From Rhytidiadelphus loreus (taxonomy: Eukaryota; Streptophyta; Bryopsida; Hypnales; Hylocomiaceae), in assembly GCA_947034895.1 (NCBI GenBank), contig OX344761.1, positions 74,895,839-74,959,838 of the forward strand: DNA of 64,000 nucleotides. Reading direction: 5' to 3'. The translations under genes were made by a program, and so were the position numbers. The notes under the pieces were generated by a model. That model was not told where the DNA came from. It ran no database searches and was given only the letters and a program-made list of their open reading frames with translations. Below are positions 57,438 to 64,000 of this stretch, piece by piece. Numbering within the stretch: position 1 is the first letter of the stretch; the number at the start of each line of letters is the position of its first letter.

Positions 57438-60400
57438 CTATCTCCAATTGACTAAATTCAATGATACAGAGAGTCCAGTGAAGAGCCCGACCGCAGCTTG
57501 TTTAGAGCTTTTCCAAAGTTGTCCTGGGCTTCCTTTAAGGCTCTCTTCTCCGACAAAATAGCTCTGATTGCTTTCTTTCTTCCCCACGGTATTACCTACC
57601 ACAGAATCAATCAACACTGTAAAATTAAAGCGTACCCCAAGAGTTTCCAACAAAGCTGCAAATAGCGACTTCCTCTTCAAAAGCAGCATTCATCAAGCAT
57701 CTGACATCAGAAGAGTAGCGAACGTGCCATTCCATCGACGGTCAGGATGAGAATTTGGATGACCTTAGGAATTTGTGTGCCAGGAGATGCCAGCATATCC
57801 ACGTCCTGTTCATAAGTAGTGGGGTATTTCTTCAACAGGTAGTCACACGTCGACAACAATCTTCTTAACACCTGCACAACGCACCAAAAAACAATGTTGT
57901 GAGAGGACGTAGTGAACATGCAACAATTAAGGTAGAGGATACTAAACCGTGGGGGACCTGATCCTGTCTCTTGTTAGCAACAATAAGTCACCTAATCATA
58001 CAAGTGGTTGGAATTATTAGCAAGTGGTGTAAGCATGACTTGGCTAAATGTCTAAGGCCACAGATCTTTCAATGGAAACTACTGTCACAGTGGTCTACAA
58101 CCTCCCAATTTGAAATTGTAAAAGAAATTCATACATTATGATAATTTTTTGGATCTCAACAGATTTGGCTCTTGTTCTCAAATTCATCGATCCACAGCTC
58201 CATACGTCTCCCAGGAATCACACTTCTACATATCGGTTGGAATGCTTATAGTGACGAAAGATATTCACTACCTTAGATAGATAGCTTTGTCCATGAAAAT
58301 CTTGGAGGTGTAGGACCACTAACCTCACTCTCGTTAGCACGATTAATTGGCTTTGAGAATCGGAACATCACTGTGGCTGCACTGGGATAACCAGCCGCTC
58401 TTTCGCGAACACCCTCTCTCCAGCCTGCATCGTAAAGCTCTTGCCTTGTGGCAACAGCAGCCCTTGTCCACGCCATCACGCTTTCATCAACTCCAGCACA
58501 ACTTAAAGAGAAAACTGCTCCATCTGCATCACCGAGTTAAATTGAGGCCCATACAAGCTGAAGCTTTCCCATTCGGTCTCAGGGGAATGCCATCACAATG
58601 TGCGACATCTTCAGCATATGCGCTTCCGTGCATAACAAGCTTACCAAAAGGAAGTCCCGATGCCTGCAGCAATAACTCGTTGGCATTGCTATTTACAGGC
58701 CCTAATACGGAGGCCTGCAACAAAAAAGGTTTACGACATCACTTCAAAACAGAGGAGAGATTAAATACTTGAGATTTCATGCGAGAGCATGCCACAATCC
58801 AAAGCTAGAGGGCATTTTATTACCGGTAGGTCGACAGAGTGGTTCGAATTCTCTTCGTCTACAAATCCATAGTCAAGAAGTAATCTCGAAGGTGAACAAC
58901 TGGGTCCATATGAATCGAATACTTGATCACCTTCTGAATATGTGCAATGAGCTTGTAAAGTAGCCACACCTGACCTGTGGTCATATACCAGACATGATTC
59001 CCTTCCAGCTGCGCTGCTATGATTCAGCATGTCTGCCCATGGGACTAGTGCAACTGTTTCTTCTGCAATGCTCCCTGCCCGCAACTTCTGCAAATATTAC
59101 ACAGCGATCTCTGGATTAAGGACGCTAACTATGAAGGAAGCTGGGGAAGCAAAGATTGCTACCAAATACCGCAAAGAACTGTGTGCACCTGATCTTGGAG
59201 GGTTATGGAAAATGACCGACTCAGCAATATGCTGGCTGCCCAATGAACAGCAGTCTCTGTGATAGAAATGCGCTTGCTCCCATGTCCCCTCGGGACTAAT
59301 CTTCCCGCCCCTGCCAGAAGCATGGCTTCCTGGTCCTCCCTAAAGACTGCAGTCAACTGCTTAGTCGTTTGCATTAAAAACGTTGGTCACATGCAACTCC
59401 ATGCAGCACTGAAATTTTAACAAGAAGCACGGCCTACACCCCAGTGACATGTTTCTATGCTACCATGAGAAAAATCACACAGCAAAGGAAATTCAACCCC
59501 GGAGCAAGAAACATAGAGAAATGGAAATTTCAAGAACCTGCAGATGGCAAGCCGCCTCTCAGTAACTTCCAGCATGGGGGACCCCTCCAGCCACTCCCGT
59601 CTCATTTTCTGCTCAAAACCAAGATTCACCATCAACACATGCACATGGCCAGACATGGAGTAGGAGTAGGAAGAGGAGAACATAATGCCAATGCAGGATT
59701 TTGAAGCGGATGTGGCAGACTCAATGGTTGACAGGAAGAATAGAACCCATAATGGTAGCCCATCTTGCTTGCAACCAATGAGATTGAAGTGAACAAACTT
59801 ACTGTCAAGGTAATAACGCAGTGCTGATAGAATTTGATTGACACAGAAAAAGAAAACCGGCATCACTTACTTAATTCAGGGTAGGTCGAAGTTCAGATCC
59901 AACAATTTGATTGTGCCGATCATTTAGCACAAGAATCGAAAGACAATGTGATCATTAAAATCCTATATGTAAATTTCGGAATTACATACCAAAAATGAAC
60001 TTTGAAAAGTCAGATTTTGGTTGAAAGTTAAAAATATCACTTGCACGGACATTGTGTTTGGTGATAGCAGTCAAGGCCGCGGTTATCACAAGTCATCGCA
60101 AGTTCGTACCTACCTCACCGCTGGTAATAACTTGCAAATTATTTTTGATAAATGAAGTCCGTGATTCCAATTCCCTAGTCCAATAAGATTTGTCAAGAGC
60201 AGCTGAATGACCAGGGGAAACAGATCCAGAGAAGTTCTAACCTGAGGCCAAAGCATGGGATGTGTACCAATAAGCTCCAGATCCGTAGGAAGCAGTGCAA
60301 TGTAGGGATACCAAAAACTAGTTTCGCCACAGGCCCGTTCAAACAGCAGATGCAAGCACATGGCCTGCCATGGTGACAAGTTGCCCTTCTTCACCAGGGG

Positions 60401-60775
60401 CCCAATATGCTCACATTGCATAGCAGTCTGCAATCCCAACCCTAAAGATAAGAAAACGCCCAAATGATTTCCAAAGCGATTTCTAAACCTAATAAAATCA
60501 GTTTCTATTACCTCTTCAGTCATGAGAGCTTTTCTTGGCACCTTGACGACCACACTGCCCTTGGCAACACCGCCTGCACCTGCAAAAGCGCCGTAGCCAG
60601 AACCTGAGCTTCCCTGACCACATCGCTCCACTTTCAGGTTGCAATTGTCGTGGTTCAACGTTGTAAGCCACTTGCGGAGCCTCTCCACCTTCGCGTCACT
60701 GGAGGTTCTGGACTCTCTTGCGGAAGAAGTATCACTCCCATTACTTGACAAGCATCGACAAACCAACCTGAACAA
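57438..60775 (-). CDS. SET-domain protein lysine methyltransferase, plastid LSMT type
   Basis: It transfers methyl groups from S-adenosylmethionine to protein lysines. Exons: 60242-60775, 59538-59608, 59189-59339, 58824-59087, 58645-58714, 58324-58523, 57764-57871 and a last one of uncertain extent (57438-57674 as drawn). The first seven join in frame with GT-AG introns to 466 residues. The split SET domain shows GSGYGAFAG early (SAM site), then ADMLNHS (270-276) and FDSYGP (309-314) followed by LLLDYGF, the signatures of the Rubisco LSMT/SETD3 group. The rest matches the Rubisco-LSMT substrate-binding region in layout. The N-terminus (MFRLVCRCLSSNGS) could be a transit peptide. The C-terminus after RKSLFAALLETLG is my weakest call. 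Substrate unknown. Confidence 0.85.
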
Positions 60776-61260
60776 TCGCTTATATTAAAGTTATGTTTTA
60801 GGGTTGAGTTATGACGGAATTGCTTTCATTCTCAACATCCAATCGACTACTCACCTGGCAGGCACCGGGAAGAATCCAGGACTGGCAAGCGAAACTCGGA
60901 GCTCGCAATGCTGCTGCAACCGGCGAGGAACAGCTTGTGAAGAGAGAAATCCCAATTGCAGTGGCGGTTCTACTACTCCCGGCCTGGCACAGAAAGCATT
61001 GTGACTGTGCGGCATTTTATGGAGATATGAAGCTCAAATTCCGTCGCAGAGAATGGAGAAGAATGTGTGCTGTCGATGCACACTTGCGCAGCAACCAAAA
61101 CTTGTGCAGCAATGGAGTCCGCAGCACCAACTTTGCGATTTCGACTGATGATTCTTCTGCAATTTCGCTGCTCCGAGAGGTGCAGGAGCATCAGCACTCT
61201 CGCAGCTGGAATTGAAGGCTGAAGGATATGTTTCGGTCAGACATCGTTAGCGGCCACGCT
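60776..61260. other. Upstream region of the SET gene
   Basis: This is GC-richer than the surrounding spacer and probably holds the SET gene promoter. A 134-codon plus-strand frame at 60811-61215 has no recognisable domain, and I do not call it a gene. Confidence 0.4.
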
Positions 61261-61438
61261 AAATTGTCAAAAGTTGGTGTGACGGCCCAGCACCCCATCC
61301 CTGAGCCTGAATCGGTACCTTAATCGGGAAAACTCATTTGGCCTTGAATGGTCATCACTCCATTTGGCCTTGTCAATGTAGGTGTAGTCATTTGGATCTT
61401 GAATGGCTACAAGTTTTCAAAATAACCAAAGGAACCAA

Positions 61439-61586
61439 CACAAATTTGTACTTCAAAGATGTCAATTAAAGGAAAGTTTAATGTCAAACACAAATTTGTA
61501 CTTCAAGATGTCAATGAAAGGAAAGTTTAATGTCAAACACAAATTTGTACTTCAAGATGTCAATGAAAGGAAAGTTTAATGTCAAA
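61439..61586 (+). repeat. Tandem repeat, 3 x about 49 bp
   Basis: Three units of CACAAATTTGTACTTCAA... ending in TTTAATGTCAAA. The second and third are identical. The first differs at a few positions. Confidence 0.95.
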
Positions 61587-62317
61587 CACAAGGACATTTG
61601 ACATGTTCCCAACTTTGATTATTCACATAATATTATCAAAGTGCCAAAAATGACTGGAACTGTGGACCATTCAAGGGTTAATACAATTACAATTCAAAAT
61701 TGCCCAAGCTTAATTGCAATCCAATTTTACCCTATTACATCCTAATGCAGTGAAATTTATATAAGGGTTTGCATTGTAATAAGTGAGTGGAAACAGGGTT
61801 GAAAGGGTTGAAATTGGATTGAATTTTATGAATTCAATAAACACCACAATTGCAAGTGTGTACGGAACAAAGAGAGACACATTAGCATGTAAATGTGCAA
61901 AAATGGTCCCCCTTAGGAACAACAATATACTCTTACTTCGCCCACTTATAATGTGGACACTTCTTTTCTCAAACATGGGTTGATTGAAGCACATATGAAA
62001 AATTCTCTAATCTGCCATTCTATTGCCATTTTAATTTTAAATCCAAGAGGTATAAATACACGCAACGACCACAGGGATGACAATGGGTCATCCAACTTAA
62101 TGCCTACCTTCCGCAACAACATAGGGTCGCAGACCACGTTGGGTTGCGTAACTCACAGGAAAAGCTAATACCCACACCAACAATGAGGTCGTACACAATG
62201 CAAGAGCTTCCAATGCAGGTATACGCACAACGCAATTCAGAACTCAATTAACAATGCATAAGACTCAAAAATGAAAGGCCCAATAAAGTGTAACAAATCT
62301 GGCTTCTGTACATCTTG
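61587..62317. other. Intergenic DNA and 3' flank of the AP-3 beta gene
   Basis: It holds the probable 3' UTR of the minus-strand AP-3 beta gene. No other gene is seen. Open frames near 61710-62168 on both strands overlap each other and look like chance. Confidence 0.45.
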
Positions 62318-64000
62318 CTATGAGTTGAGGACAGTCTCCAGCTGCTTGAGCAGATTCAGCCCAAAAACTGTATCCTCACAATTCACCTTGATCCAAAGCG
62401 CTGGGGTGTCGGACTCGATGTCATATGTTGTAGAGATGAGGCACTTGAGACCCTCAGTCAAAGTCTCACCGGCAAAACATAATTGCAAACCACTGAGGCC
62501 TGTGGCATCAGAGATTGGAAGAGTTGCAGAAACTACTGCCACATGGGCAACTCTCAGAACACCAGAAGCAATCGCCCGAGAAATGAAAAGGACTTTGTCT
62601 TCTCCAGTATTGCTGGGCTGTGAGTAGGATGTACCCAATACGCACCTACAAACAAGGATGGCAATAAGTTCAGCCCGATCCTAAAAAAGTTTTTAACTCC
62701 AAAATGAGGACGATTCTCTCAGGTTCTACAAGAATTAATAATACAATTCCAGTTTTCAGACTTGAACATGATACTGAATAGCTAGGATGCAAAGGATCAT
62801 CTAAGTTGTGAATTTTTACTGTAAAACCTCAAAGGTATTTCAGAAAAGTGTCATGAAATGAGCAGACAGGGATTAGTGCACACCTGCGAGAAGCTTCATG
62901 CATTCCTGAGATGCGAGATTGGGCAGTCATGAATTCAGTTCGATTCATTTGCGAAGGACGAAGAAGTGCGCCGACTTCCGGAGCAAGCTTCACAGGGTAC
63001 GTTTTCCCATTCATAACGATAGCAAGCTTGATAGGTGTAAGCTGATGCTTGAATTCAACCTCAAGATCCCTTTCAGTAGTATTACCAGGAGCTAATTCAG
63101 CTATCTCCTCGAAAGGCAACACCTCCGTAGATGCTCCTTCTTGATTCCTAAAACAATTGCCAGAACACAATCAAATTCAAGTACGGCAATGCAACGTATC
63201 TGCACGAGAAAATCAGATCCATGACGGAGCAAACAAAAAATTCCGGAAAGAGATGGCTTACGATTTATCAGCCGTTGCTGACCCATCCATGACCTTCACG
63301 GATATTTTCAACATAGATTCTGCAGAGCGGTTCAAAAAATGAAGCCGAACAATTACCATGTCCTGTGAACGACTTGCAGGCGCTCTTGTGAAGGAATATT
63401 TTACGTCTAATCCATCTCCATTTGTAAAGTCTAAGAGCATTAATTTGTTTGAAATAGGATTCAAGGGGCCTAGAGATAAGGTGGCATAGCCCAGCAAGTT
63501 TGAGGACTCGGCAGATTGAGAAGAACCTTGAGCTACTGTATCCGGAGAGTCTAACCAAGAATCCAAATCCCTACTCGATTTTATGCCCAGGTTGTAATCA
63601 AGAGAGCCATTTCCCGGAGACTCTTCATCCATTGAAATGAGGGGTGCTAGATTAGTGGCACCTTGCAATGGAGACTGTGTGGCCTTAATCAAAGGGCTCT
63701 TTTGCCTTGAATCCCTCTCGTCATTGCTTCTACTGTCGTCACTTCCACTGTCTTCACTTCCTCCTTCATCTGAATAACTATCTCTAAACTCCGTAGACTC
63801 CTCACTTCCTCCACTCTCTGTGAAATCACTATTCGGCATCCGGTCATGGGTGTGGGGTCTTGAGTCCCTAGAATTGTAATCAGCAAGTCCATCCAGACTG
63901 TGAGGCTCTGGCAGAGCCATGTAACCGGGAGCACTATGATTAACTATATGGGACATTGTACCGGGCAGAAACGATGACCTGTCAGGGGCAAGAGCAGGCA
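62318..64000 (-). CDS. AP-3 complex subunit beta, C-terminal part (partial)
   Basis: A large subunit of the AP-3 adaptor, which sorts cargo to vacuoles in plants. Three exons are in view: 63262-64000 (open at the window edge), 62884-63147, 62318-62645, joined in frame by GT-AG introns. Upstream comes FLPGTMSHIVNHSAPGY, the conserved lead-in to the hinge. The hinge is a Ser/Glu/Asp-rich stretch (GSEESTEF, GGSEDSGSDD), a usual feature. Then follow the appendage parts with WIKVNCEDTVFGLNLLKQLE near the end, matching INCEETVFGLNLLNRI in Arabidopsis AP3B (PAT2). The ATG at 63956 is internal, because the frame stays open to 64000. The adaptin trunk lies beyond the window. Confidence 0.92.

Noticed and set aside
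60811..61215. 134-codon plus-strand frame upstream of the SET gene
   Set aside because: No recognisable domain and probably promoter or leader DNA of the divergent SET gene.
1..64000. CRISPR array or bacterial operons
   Set aside because: The tandem repeats lack spaced identical repeats, and every gene has introns, so the DNA is eukaryotic nuclear.

Overview
The window looks like nuclear DNA of a land plant. The genes have many short GT-AG introns. The families are plant ones: a PAM2 plus two-RRM CID protein, a DUF1218 wall protein, a beta carbonic anhydrase, a plastid-type SET methyltransferase and an AP-3 beta adaptin. Gene exons are GC-rich, while the intergenic DNA is very AT-rich and packed with small inverted-repeat transposons. 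The hAT-like transposase resembles types I recall from mosses and lycophytes, so a non-seed plant is my guess, at low confidence.

Layout. 1-7.2 kb: an RNA-binding CID gene on the minus strand (6662 to 3079). Its last three coding exons lie in one arm of an apparently exact 1,560-bp inverted repeat (1-1560 and 2257-3816, 696-bp spacer). The other arm carries the same three exons on the plus strand, cut by the window edge. 7.2-34.2 kb: no intact gene. It holds MITEs, fold-back elements, two copies of a long unclassified repeat (R1), a decayed hAT element of about 4.8 kb (21.8-26.6 kb) inside one R1 copy, and a cluster of one MITE family at 30.0-31.9 kb. 35.05-37.33 kb: beta carbonic anhydrase, plus strand. 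38.4-50 kb: more repeats, including a 3.1-kb element with long terminal inverted repeats and a 170-bp hairpin at 47.5 kb. 50.58-52.18 kb: DUF1218 membrane protein, plus strand.

52.67-53.62 kb, minus strand: a probable small nucleolar RNA cluster with no protein gene. I see up to five C/D-box candidates and one well-formed H/ACA candidate downstream of a TATA-like box and a telo-box. One C/D candidate carries a 15-nt guide matching a conserved 18S rRNA segment, as human U61 does. 53.7-57.4 kb: AT-rich DNA with nothing clear. 57.44-60.78 kb: SET-domain methyltransferase, minus strand. 62.32-64.0 kb: C-terminal half of the AP-3 complex beta subunit, minus strand, running off the right edge.

The protein genes are unrelated housekeeping genes and do not form a pathway. 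The two observations most worth following are the snoRNA cluster and the exact palindrome over the 3' end of the CID gene.
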